This document shows positions 1 through 24,500 of a DNA stretch of 64,000 nt, piece after piece (the stretch's first letter is position 1; each line of letters begins with the position of its first letter). The translations under genes and the position numbers were made by a program. Origin of the DNA: Liolophura sinensis (taxonomy: Eukaryota > Mollusca > Polyplacophora > Chitonida > Chitonidae). The stretch lies in NCBI RefSeq assembly GCF_032854445.1, contig NC_088301.1, positions 10,414,281 to 10,478,280 of the forward strand, given 5' to 3'. Under the pieces are notes generated by a model, which saw only the letters and a list, made by a program, of their open reading frames with translations, had not been told where the DNA came from and did no database searches.

Positions 1-107
1 TTGACCAATGCTGCTTTCAAATCCTGCTCTCGCTTGTCCAGTTCTGGCCTTTAAGTTTGTAAAGGAGCCCTGGGATTGTTTCCTTTAGCCTTAAACCAGA
101 CCAGGTT

Positions 108-300
108 TCCATGGCCTATTGGTTAACGTGCAGCGCAGAACAGTGACCAAGGAGCCTGTCACAAATGTGGTTGCTTTGAGTTCAAGTTCAGCTTTTGCTG
201 GCCCCTTCTGTGGTCCTATATGCAGATGGCCATGGGTTTCCTCCTGGGCTCTGCCCTTTTTCGTCCCACGAAAATGCTGCCGTATAAGTGAAACGTATAA
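108..300 (+). mobile_element. Diverged SINE, head at left
   Basis: CCATGGCCTATTGGTTAACG (box A-like), TTGAGTTCAAGTTCAG (box B-like) and CCGTATAAGTGAAA near the tail keep the family outline. The copy is heavily mutated and has lost a clear tail. Confidence 0.6.
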
Positions 301-427
301 GCACAGTGTAAATATATAAACCAGAGCCTTTCCTTGACCCTTAAAGCAAACTGTGGCTGTGTAAAGTGAAATGTTTCTGAAGTAGACAGATAAATAAATA
401 AATAACTAAATAAATGTCTTTGCTTAG

Positions 428-12727
<12,300 letters not shown>

Positions 12728-14000
12728 CAACACCATGTGGGCATCGGCTCTACAATCTCGTCTAGGTATGCATTCCACTCTCTCTCACTCTTTTCTCTTT
12801 TTTAGCACTTTTCTCTGGTGGTTTTTTTCTTAGCTTCTCACCCTCTATGCCTATCTTGGTTACTGTGAAGTGCTCACATCTTTCCCCTCCTCACCTCTTT
12901 TCTCTCCTGTTTCACATCTTTTCCCACGGAACATTGTTCTTCCGCAAAACGAGCAGTGTAGAATAGCCTGTGACAGCAAGAAGTTTTACGGAATCCTGCC
13001 AATCCCGGACAGCGTGCTTCACAAACCCCGTAGCTGACTTCTCCTAGATTTGCATGTTGCTCTGCTCAGTTAATGCAGCTAACGCTTCATCTCCAAATGT
13101 TTATACCAACTGCTGCATGTAACCTCCAAAGTGTGGTTATTTGCCCCTGGTGGGGTGATCTCCCCCTGTTGAGGATTGTGAGGAGAGTGGTGTTGTAGTG
13201 GACTGTGTGGTCTGTCTGTGTGTGTCTGTTCTCACACATGTAGATTGCATGTGGGTTACAGGTACATGTAAACCATTTACAATCTAATATGACATATAAT
13301 CTGCTATCTGTAATACTGCTATGTTTGTTAAATATTAGGTTTCAGGATATATTTTATTCTCTCAGTTCCATCTGCAATCTAATCATATATATGTATTTAT
13401 TTATTTTACAGACTGCTGTGCATAATAAATTAGTATAATCTTCTATTCAGCATTCCATTAAAATTCTGTTTTTTAGCTGAAAAATGAAACCTTAATTTTA
13501 TTATTGATTTAATCATGAGTGTAAGGAGAATAAAATTTATTCTTATTCAATGGCTTTTTTAAAAAAAAATTATATGGTTGTTGAAAGATAGACATATTTG
13601 TTTTCTGTATGAAAGTTTACATCCTTTAGTAGTGTAGCATTTGCAAATTTGTCGAAGTGTGAATTCTATGCTAAAACTTTCTCATTTCCTGTGTTTACAG
13701 GTTGGTTGATGATCAGCTAACACCAACGTATGCCTAAACACACACTCACTCTCACAACAACCACACCTGAACTGACCAATAAGTGACCAGAGCAGTGTGG
13801 ACCAATCAGCAGCAGTGAGCCATATCACAGCCAATCATCTGTCATCAGTTTTCATATCTAAGGCAGCAACATCCCATCGAACTAGATCCAGGCCATGGTG
13901 AAGTACATAACTGGGACAGTAACAACCACTGTACTGATCATGTGACAGGCCTTTCAAGGCAGGTCTACCTCATTACTGGGCATTGGATATTAAGAAAGAG
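12728..14000 (+). other. DOT1L 3' untranslated region / downstream flank
   Basis: AT-rich sequence after the DOT1L stop without a credible coding frame. AATAAA hexamers stand at 13424 and 13529. A strong acceptor (TGTTTACAG) at 13700 could be the 3' end of an intron that starts inside the last coding exon or in the 3'UTR. Where the transcript ends cannot be fixed from sequence alone. Confidence 0.4.
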
Positions 14001-14131
14001 CGCATATTATCATAGTCTATTGCCCCATCAGTATTTATAACATCATGCTTTATTTATTGCCATCCCTGTATTTCTGCCTGAGCAAGGTGAAACTGAAACG
14101 TTGCACAAGTGAACAGTTGCAAATCTGTTGT

Positions 14132-14327
14132 GCAGAGAAAGTAGACAGCAGACGTGGATGTAACAAATGCTAGATTGAGCGCAGAGAAAGTAGACAGCAG
14201 ACGTGGATGTAACAAATGCTAGATTGAGCGCAGAGAAAGTAGACAGCAGACGTGGATGTAACAAATGCTAGATTGAGCGCAGAGAAAGTAGACAGCAGAC
14301 GTGGATGTAACAAATGCTAGATTGAGC
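14132..14327. repeat. 49-bp tandem repeat, four copies
   Basis: Four nearly identical 49-bp units beginning GCAGAGAAAGTAGACAGCAG at 14132, 14181, 14230 and 14279. It lies beyond the DOT1L stop. The small frames that overlap it are by-products of the repeat. Confidence 0.95.
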
Positions 14328-17300
14328 ATGTCGTGGATGTGGACAGATTTGCCACGTATAACAGAGTTTTTGTTTGGAGTTTTTTTGACATTTGACCGTT
14401 GGAACACAGGACATAATGCATGACCTTGTGTCCACCATGTCAACAAAATGGCCTGGGTGGATTAAGTACAAGTAATGTATACAAGCAAATCCTAAGGAAT
14501 TCTGCTGTACTCTGTTTTAAGTGGTACAGATACATTTGTAAGATGGTTTGGTTTTACTTTTGTTTTGTGGATTGTAGCTGTTGTCCTGTGACATGTGATA
14601 CAAGGTGTTCCCAGGGAACTCCTCAGGAACTCTTACCCGCTGTAGACTCGTAGGTACTATTTAACAGTGTGACGAGAATGTGGAAAAGCTGTTTCAAGTG
14701 AGACAGTCGTGTGCGAATCCAATAACTGTCACTGTGTGTAACATTGTGCGTTATTACATGTAGCTACCTCACCACTCCAACATGTTGATAATTTTATATG
14801 ATTAAAGGAAAAAGAAACAACAGGAGATTTATATCGGAATCTGAATGGATCAGATTCTTATTCACTTATGTGGAATAGTGTTTTGTTCTCCAGCATGATT
14901 GAAATCAGCAAGTTGATTGAAGGGAGGCAACTCCTGTGTTATAGGGGGCATATTGTAATATTGTTGGTTGGGAAAGCATAGTCCTAGGGTTGTTACATTA
15001 TCGATCTCGTAAGAACCTCTGAATATTTGTAGGGTATTTTTATCACCCGGTTGTGTTTGATCATGGAGTCTTCCTGGAGCATACCTGTTTTAATTTTGAT
15101 GTTAAGTTATTGACGTGCACAAAAGTGACATTTAATGGTTTAATTCGTAACATCACAATCCTGTTTGTCCAGCTGTTGATTTTGGTTTTATGTAAGTGTT
15201 ACAGGATGAAAATTGGCAGCATATGTGCAGCGACACACGCAGCAGTACATGGCCAAGTTTCATTCCCAGGAGGTGGTTGTCTGTATTACACATGTGCCGT
15301 GTTATCTTGCCGCATTGTTAGTTGATTTTGTGACTTTAATCATTTACTGTTATGTCCACCCTGTTACCATTGAGGGCGTTTACAATAATTTTGTCCCCAG
15401 ATTGGCCTGGCCAGTAACGTTGGATTTTTCTTCATCCCCTTCCATGATCGGTCGGTCGGTAAAAGCTGGCAACTCGAGACTTTCCAGGCCTGTCAGTGTA
15501 ACGCCTAAATTTGTTGGGCTAAGACTTGCGTGAGTGGTTGTTTCTGTCACAATTAGAGACTCACTGTATGTGTTCGCTGCATATTTTTTCTCATCTATGC
15601 AGTATCTTCATGTACTGAACATTCCAAACACAAAACATTACGTAGTCTGATATTATTTTTGTATTCACATTGATATTCATTTGGTTGTCTGGGCAAGATC
15701 TTCTATTCACTGCTACGAGTGTGATTATGGAGGAATGAGGAGAGTTTTTGCCAACTAATCAATCACTGTAATAAGAGGCTTCACCGTGTTTGAATAGACC
15801 ACATGCACAGCAGAACAATGTGCCAGCTGTTGATGCCGTGCACATATAAAATGAAGTAGAGTTCAAGTGAAAGTTACTTAGGATTAGATTTAATGGCAGT
15901 GTAGTTTATGTAGCCTTACACTATTTGGTTGTAGCCAGAAATGTTTTAAAACCACTGTGTGGAGGATTGATAATCAGACACCATCTAGTAACCCTCTTGA
16001 CTCAGACTGCCTTTTTGACTTGATGACCTTCTTGACTAAATCTGACTGCATTGTTGACTTGATGAGCTTCTTGACTCCATCAGACTGCATTGTTGATTTG
16101 ATGACCTTCTGGACTCCATTATATTGCCATTTTGATTTGATGGCCTCCTTGACTCAGTCTGATGGTCCTCACCTCAATCTCACTGATTTAGTCAGAATAA
16201 TTTCTGGACTCCACTCATAATAGGGGAGTTTCAAGGTTGACATTTTTTCTTGATAAAGGTAAAAACAGCCCTACTATATTATGTAACTTGTCAAAAATGT
16301 TAGGCAATTTTTGTTGACATTAATGTATCAATCACCAGTCGTGCGGTGTTCTAGAGACACAAATGTCATTATGACATCCCTTTCTTGTAAAGTTCACAAT
16401 TTTATGCTCAGTGCCACAATTTCCTCCTTCATTCGCCTACTCTAAATAACTAATCAAAAATAGTTGCCTCACATGTTTGACAGGTGACATAGTACAGTAA
16501 GACTTAGTTTACACTCAAACCTGTTATAATGTTATGACCCGTAGAACTTCAATGGAACTCACCACTAGGTGTTAATAGTAAGACCTGCTGACCGTCACAT
16601 TAGTTCAGAGATGATCAAAAAAACATCAGGACTTTGTTAGTCGAGTAGCAATTTGGAGTCCGTCATACCTGTAAGTTATTACTCGGCCATTTTTGGCACG
16701 ATGCTAATAATGTGCAAGTATTCCAGCAATGGAAGTACATTTTTTTTACATATGTGGTTTTCATTCCTTTACATCAAAAAGTGGCAGCAATGCGATGTTA
16801 ATAAGCATAGTAAGGTTACCAGTTGGCATACAATTGCAACAGTATTAGGTCATGGTCTGGAAAACTATAAAAAAAAAATGTTATGTTAAATCGTTCTAAA
16901 TGTTATCATTTGTTTCAAGCTGGGTTTGTTCTTTATATGGTCTATCATTTTAATGGTATCTTAATCAGGTCATAAATTGGACTGTCAATTGACCCAGTAA
17001 GATCTTCATGAAATGGCCACAGGCCACTAGAAAGTGCCAAATATCTTCAACAGTTTGTGGTGTCTATTGGAATTTCCATAAGCATAAGACATTTGTGGAG
17101 TATTTCAACACCGACATCTTCATGAAATATTGCATGCGTCTGCTGGGGGGAAAAAACAATGTGTAAAGATGTAAACCGATGGGTGTTGTTTGTGAGTTGA
17201 AGTACATACATGTAAGTGTTTTTTTATGTAAGAGTCTGTACGAATAGCCCTCAACCAATCCGAGGTGCTGTGATATTCTGCCAGCCCGGCACTGCCATTT

Positions 17301-18007
17301 TGATATGACACAGCAAGCAGACTGTCAGGGATGACACTGGAGCATTACCTTACTTATGTGATATAGAGATCAGCTCAGGGAGGGGGAGTGTGGCTAACAG
17401 TGGACAGGGGACTGATTAATAACTGACGTGACTACAGGTCCTTGACGTCACCAGCCACAGGCCAGGGTTGGTGCCATTGCATTGGATACTGTACCCATAA
17501 AAGCTCTTTGAGACCTAAATACCAATGCTTCTCAGAAGTGGGTGCTAAGGGAATCAATCTGTGCTGTACAATCAGGAAAACCTGCCTATGAAATGCCCAT
17601 CCCATCAGGGTAGGACTTGACTGCAGCACCTATCTGGGGGTGTGGGATTCTGTACACCCACCCTCCACCCGCCATAAGACTGACCAGGTTTGGTCGCACA
17701 ATCCCCCTCCCTCTTTAGTGCTACAGCCCTCACTGCCAAAGTCAAGGCTCAGTACTGTTACATGTCCACTATATGTTTGTATCTCGATTTTTCTTCGTGA
17801 AGATTCCACTAAAGTTAGATGGTCTGTGGTGAGAATGTGTTGATCTTTTGTGAATTTGTTGAATAGTGAATTTTGTGAGTTGTTGAATCCAAACGTGTGG
17901 TGTGAAAGCATGACCAAACCATTTTCTTTTTCTTACAAAACACAAAATGTTTGCCTCGAGTTAAATTGCACACAAAAATGACAATGTTGTTTACCTGTAG
18001 ACGCACA
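14328..18007. other. Non-coding stretch downstream of DOT1L
   Basis: Apart from the 39-bp repeat at 15985 I see only short frames without recognisable domains, AT-rich sequence and an 'AAGGGAGGCAACTC' motif near 14920 typical of molluscan interspersed repeats. It could hold distal 3'UTR or be intergenic. Confidence 0.5.
15985..16165. repeat. 39-bp tandem repeat with an open frame
   Basis: Four diverged 39-bp copies (GACTTGATGACCTTC at 16017, 16056, 16095 and 16134). The unit is a multiple of three and stop-free on the + strand, giving a repeated 13-residue pattern in an 87-residue frame (15957-16220). No domain or splice context supports it as a gene. Confidence 0.7.
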
Positions 18008-18014
18008 TACGTCT

Positions 18015-18477
18015 TTAGCTCTGTAGGGCTGTGATTATGTATACTATCACAGCCTTCTCTTGTTCCATAAGCTTACCTTGAACAGTAGGATCAGTCTCAC
18101 CAACATAGATCACTAAAAACGTGTCTCAAGTAAATTAAACAACACTGAAGAGAAGGTTAAACAATTATAAAATATGCTAGATGTGTCAGTAGTTACCTCC
18201 CTTGTATGGACTGTGAGGAGTATGCATTCAAACATGACGGTTGGGGTAGGGATTTATCCAGTTTCCTCTATAGTTTCATGCTTGTGTGGGTTTACTCGTG
18301 ATAATACATGGAAACACTTACCTGGAATTGATAACTGAGACTACGAACAGACAAATTATTTGGTGCCCAGCAATAGTATATTGAAGCCTGCAAGGGAAGT
18401 ACATAGGTGTTCAAGGTAAGCTTATGGAACAAGACAGGGCTGTGATGGTCTTCGTAATCAAAGCCCTACAGAACTAA
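18015..18477. mobile_element. MITE / foldback-like element with ~70-bp inverted ends
   Basis: The left end (TAGCTCTGTAGGGCTGTGAT...CTTGTTCCATAAGCTTACC) is the reverse complement, with some mismatches, of the right end (GGTAAGCTTATGGAACAAG...AAAGCCCTACAGAACTAATA). The arms are about 70 bp around roughly 320 bp of AT-rich, non-coding sequence. No transposase is seen, so it would be non-autonomous. Confidence 0.7.
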
Positions 18478-21400
18478 TATCCCTAGTAGTATTTGTCACG
18501 TTAGTAGTTTTACAACCGATGTCTACGGTTTCTACGCACACATATTTGCATACTTGACCCTAGTGCATCAGGTGGGTCCTGGAAGGTAAATGCCTTAAAT
18601 ATACCTGTACGAGTTTTTAGTTCATTGATGCACACACACACAAACATGACAGTTGCACGTGTACTGGTATGTATGTAGACTTGTAATACAGTTAAAGTTG
18701 TTGTCATCCCTGATTAGAGGTATTTATTTTGTCACTTGATGCACTGATATTTTATAATCAAGGCGACAAGTTAAACCAATAACACGTTTAACTAGCCTGG
18801 TCACTTCTGACAAGCTTGTAAATGCCCAGTTTCATGTTATCATGTGCAACATATGAATACCATATGATATATCGTAGAATAAGATGTGATATTCATGCCA
18901 CATCTTAGAGCAGATTTCTGCATATTTTCTCTTTTTTTTTTATGACATCAGTATGATTTGTATTTTTTATTGTTCGCTGAAAGTGGTACATGTATGAGCT
19001 GATTGTGACAGAAGCAGAATGGTGTAACTGAATTTGTAGTGGTAGCTGAAGATGACAGAATTAACCAGTGCACTGATATCACTTTATTTTACTGGCTGTG
19101 CAATGACAATGTGCAGCTGCAGAATTTGTTTTTGTCATTTTAGCCATTTAAGTGAACATTTACACCACACTGAATGAAGCTGCAGCAAAAGAAACAGTGT
19201 TGTGTTATGAGTGGTACGTATAATAGATCTTGATTTATAATGCTTCTTTGCAATTTAGGACGAGAACAGTGGAAAAGTTGATAATGTTGACGGGTAGTTT
19301 TGCTACTGGATGCCAAATATGTATCAAAATGCTAGGCATTTTTTTTTTTTTTTTTTTTTTTTTTATAACATAACCAATTTAAAATAGATTACAACAAGAA
19401 GTAGATGCAAGATGTTGGTTAAAAGTTTCAGGGGAAGATTTTGATGCTGCTATAGTTTGGGTAAATCGGGTCAAATGCAACATGTTTCGATGCAAAATGT
19501 TGATAATAAAGGTGCCATAACTAATGCACATGTTAATCAGCTGGCATAGATGTTTTGATAGATAATGTGGTTGGAGTCAGGAATGTAAACTAATACCTAC
19601 AGTGTTACAAACTCTGCTGTAAAACAGCTTGGACATGTATGTAACAAGATTTGATGCCAGATGTTGATTGTACAGCTGGAATAACCAGTATAAACCAGTA
19701 GAATGGTATTAGCCAGGTGCATAGCTTCAGTAACCAGTGTAAACCAGATTATGTGATATGAAGTTGTGGAGTGTATTGGAAGCCTTCTTGTATAAGAATT
19801 AAGGCTTCTTTTTGTCATTGGCATGTCTTGTATTATATCTGCTGTATAAATGAAGGCTTGTATACAGCTTATTATTTATTTGCAAATGGACTTCTTTTCT
19901 TTGTAAATGTATAGTCATTTCATATTTATTAAGGTTTATCTGTTAACTTTTTTTTTGTTTTTTATTATTGAAAATTTTTCTTTTTTTTTTATGAAACCTT
20001 TTATGTTAAGATGGGATTGTGGTTTGTCAGATTCTCCTTGTGACTTCTCGTTGATGACTGTTAGCTGATTGTTGACCTGTGTTAAGATGTTTGTTCTTAC
20101 TGTTGTGGGTGTTGTTGGATCAATTCTGATATTACCGGTCCTGTCATGTCCACTGTTTGGCTGGCAAAGCTGGAGGCTTCTCTAGTCCATGTATCTTGGA
20201 TGGTTAGAGTTTTGTCTTCACACCAGTTTGTATATAAATTTGGACCCGAGTTTGAGGGAGAATCTGCTACAGAATAAACCCTTTGGTATCGCATCAGCTT
20301 GTTGATTTCTTCATTTATTAACAAGCTATTTAGTTTCTTCCTTTCACCTGTTCTACCATCCTCCGATAAAAGGAAGTAAGTAACAAAACCGCAATCCAAT
20401 AAGGTACAAGTATTTTGGCCGGAAAACAATTCTTCTTGTAGCAATTCCTTTACAAAAATAATATACCCGTATTGTTGTTACAAATATATGCAACAGGAAG
20501 AGAAAAATTATGTTTCCTGCCAACAGAAGTTAAAACAAAACGAGTTTTCCCATTTTATATGTACTTGTCACTAGCTTCGTTTTATCTGAGAACAGTATTG
20601 ATTTCATTGCACTAAGGCAAGAGATTTTTGTTCAATCATGGGAAAATCACGCAGTGACATAAAATGAGGAAACAACAATTGCATTTATTTAGACATCAAA
20701 TGATCCATGTCCAGAGGACAGTTGTTCGGTATGGGACGATGACAAGTGGAAATATGAAGAAAGTGAAAACAGTTTGTCTGTGCTGATGATCTACAATCAG
20801 CAGGGGTCCTTGCTGGGTCAATATAAAGCTGAAATTGCTCTTGAAGGTGCCAAATAGCTCAGATGAGGTGGCGCACTCCACTCTGCTACAGCAGTGCTTA
20901 CAACTGGAGGGGTTTCAAGGTACCTAACAAAGGGCAGTGGTTTTATCTGGACTAAGGTTTCCTTCCCTCATACCTGTAATCCTAACTATCGTTGATCATT
21001 TTTCCAAATTCTAAGAATACTGTTAATTTTAGAAAAGTGTTTGAAGGTTAGGATAATATCCTACAGGAAATTTCAGAACCAACAAGAATATATTATCACA
21101 TTTATTTGCTTGCAAAAAGTCACTTTTTTGGTGCCTGTTTAAAGTACATGTACAGTGGACATTCTTAAAAATGGCTTTAAACCTCAACCAAGTAACTTCA
21201 AGGGCACATGACTTCACAATGGAACTTCCCCACCTCCACGTGCACAGCATAACACATGTACATATACTTGTGACAGACATTTTGCTTAAGTGTCAATATG
21301 TCATCTTTTCAAATGCACTGTGAAGGCCTGTCACACCAAAGTTTGCAGAATAATATCTGTGACAGAAATTCTGTCCTGATATCAACCTGCCATCTTCTCA

Positions 21401-21527
21401 AACACACATCTAAGTTCATTGGATGATATCAGAAATCCTGCCTTTGCATCAGACTGCTTCGTTCACAGATGTACTGGTAATAAGAGCACATGTTCACTGC
21501 CATGGGATAACATATGACCCACTAGTG
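18478..21527. other. Convergent intergenic region / KAT14 3'UTR
   Basis: No supported gene. It contains a 26-base poly-T at 19339-19364 and AT-rich sequence. On the minus strand a polyadenylation hexamer (TTTATT on +) at 21101-21106 lies about 420 nt past the KAT14 stop and is a candidate end signal. A 115-residue minus-strand frame at 20097-20444 was examined and not accepted. Confidence 0.45.
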
Positions 21528-24500
21528 CTATCTCCTCAAGCGTAGCATGAAGGCATGTTTACAAACAGCCGAGTCCACAGGGTAATATTTGTCATAGAAA
21601 TCCAGAATAAACTCTTCAGGTTTAAACCCAAACTTCTGATAGAGGAGCATAGCTGGGTTTGTGGCAGACACATGCAGCGTTACATCCTTCCCCATGCATG
21701 TCTGTAACAACAACAACGAAGCAATCAGAATTTATTTATTTACTTATTTATTCATTTTATTGGAGTTTTAAGCCATATTCAAGAATATTTCATTGATATA
21801 ACGGTGGCCAGCATTATGGAGGAAGGAATGGGGCACAGCCCACAAGAAGCCCACGACCATCCGCAGGTTGCTGACATATATGTACCTTCCCACATATGAC
21901 TTGAGCTGAACTTGATCTCACAGCGATGACAGGTGAGAGGCTCCTGGGTCATTGTGCTGCACTAGCACACTAACCACTAGGCCTGGAGGACAATCTGGGC
22001 AATCAGAAAATCTACTGACAAGCAACACAGCACACAAACTACCACGAGTCTGTTAAAGACATCTAAAGCTAAAAGACATTATGGGCAAACTGCTTTAGAT
22101 TTAGTATTCAAAAACACCATTTTATTTGCTGTAGAAAATAAGGCCTTATTCATGTAATCAGAAGACAGCATTTACTTTAAATATGGTAGGGCCTATCCAC
22201 TGTGTACACAAGAGCCTTATCAAACTACATGTTGGCCACCATCTCAGTTCAAATCTTTATTTCAAGCCAATCATTTTGCCCCAATCCCTAATCTTTTGAC
22301 TACATTAACAGACCAAGTGGGCTGTTTCCTGTTTCAAGTACATAGGCTGAACTCGTTTGATTTACCAGTACCTTTTAGAGTTTCAACCAAAACTGCATTT
22401 GGAATTCCTCTGTTTTTATTTTGCTTGAGACATCTGTTTGAATGAAAAAATCAACCAGTGTTTTCGGACAGTTAGAAATCTTAATTTGATGAAAGCAAAT
22501 GATGCAGTCATAATTCTTACCTGGATGAGATGGTATAACATAAAAGTAGCAATGCCTGCCTCTCTCCATTCTGGATGCGTAAAGATAAACGAGATATAGG
22601 CTTCGTCGTATTTCGTGTCAGGTACCATGAAGGCAAACCCAATCACCAATTTCCTGTAAAGCAAAAACATATTCAAAGATGATCAACCCTAGCTATAAGT
22701 ACAACACATTTTTTTCCCACATGTGTAAGAATTATTTATGTCTAATCTTTAGATGTCAGTTAATGTATTATTTAAATGTATTTGATTATCCTATAAAATG
22801 GATGCTCTACTTTTTTGGCTATCATAGACGTCTCTCACTCTACAGCATGCGTACCGGTGTACTAACTTATCATGAATATGTGACCTACAAATCAAATGAA
22901 ATGTACCTTGCCTACATGTACATGTAAGTTTAAAAGGCTTGAAACTTTCAAACATCAAAAATAGATGGAGATTGTCACCTAGAGGACCATTAAACAAGAA
23001 CCAGTCTAATGACACTTCATTCTGACCCGAAGCCGGTATAACGGTTTCCATATGAATACAACACTACACAAGATCAGCAGTGATATAGGTATGATGAGAA
23101 TCCACGTTGAAAGTAAGAAACCTGCATTAAATCTCAAGTCAGCTCTGGCTCAGGGTTAGACTGACAATCTACAGTGTCAGGGGACAGACCAATCACTTGG
23201 GCCAACATTAAAAATATGTTCCTTGGGGATATCCAGACCGGCCTTCCAAAATAGGGTTTTCTGATGACATTTTTTTTTCCCTCAATGTTATTTCCATTTT
23301 ACATCCCTATCTTTTTCAATAGCCTGCCTAAGAAAAGAAAAAGAAAAATTCCTTATCTGCCGTTACTATTTGTTTTGATAGGGTTGGGTTAACCCAACGA
23401 AGACTTTTTAAGGATGGCCTTGTGGGCTCAATCCATATAAACCTTGACTGGGTTGAGGTTACATGTCTGTCTTACTTGACATGGAATTCCAGTGAGGCAG
23501 CACAGTAATATATCAGCATCAGTACAAGAGGACATAGTTGTTCTACGGATGTAGTAATGTTGCAAGCAATGATATTTGATTTATATATTTGATTGGTGTT
23601 TTACGGCATACTCAAGATATTTCACTTATATGCCAGCATTACGATAGGAGGAAACCAGACAGAGCCAGGGGAATCCACGACCATCAGCAGGTTGCTGGCA
23701 GACTGTCCCACGTACTGACGGAGAGGAAGCCAGCATCATCTGGACTTGAGCTCACGGCAACTGCATTGGTGTGAGGCTCCTGGGTGAATGCGCATGGAGG
23801 TCTATACAAGCAATGTTAAACACCAAGAAAGCCAACAAAATATAACAGACAGACAAATTACCTGTAGAGAACTACACAGCTGAAGTCTGGATACTGTAAA
23901 CACTCGGACACTGGAAGAAAAAGATAAGACAAGTGTACAAATATCAGACTACGTGATGGATACACATTCCTGGGGTGATTCTGTATTCAGTACATTTACA
24001 AATGTATTTAATTTATACTGAATACAATATTATAACCTTAAATGTCCTCCATGACTTAAGTTACTCACTCTGAGTCTGTGACATCTAGTCATGATAACTG
24101 TAGAAAAGTGTTTTGTGGTTTGTTTGAAAGGCACTGTAATTCTTCAACCTTTTCACATGTTTGCACAGTGTTTATTCTGTGTCGACTGATAAAATTATAC
24201 TTTTTATGAAGCCTTGAAATTGACCAATCCAACCAATGCAGTTCTGTCTCCAAAACCTAATCATAAATATGCATAACTTGCACTGGAAGTCGTTCTTTTA
24301 TATGTGAAAAGGTTGAGAAATTATTGTAGAATGAAATATGCAAGTTCCATCACCAGAAGACCTTTCTTTGCCTACAAAAATGCAAATTTTGAGACAGATT
24401 TTAGGGAAAGTACAGTGTATCAAAATTCATTTTATGTTTATGCTAATTGGACAGAACATTTTTGGATACTCATTTCAGCTCCTCAATCCAACTAAATGTC

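Noticed and set aside
14043-14471. Minus-strand frames with a repeated SICYIHVCCLLSL-type motif
   Set aside because: Translation of the 49-bp tandem repeat; no gene context.
20097-20444. Minus-strand 115-residue frame between DOT1L and KAT14, with a possible acceptor and a GTAAGA donor
   Set aside because: No recognisable family and no partner exon found. KAT14 already has its stop at 21528. A lone exon of an unknown gene cannot be excluded but is not supported.
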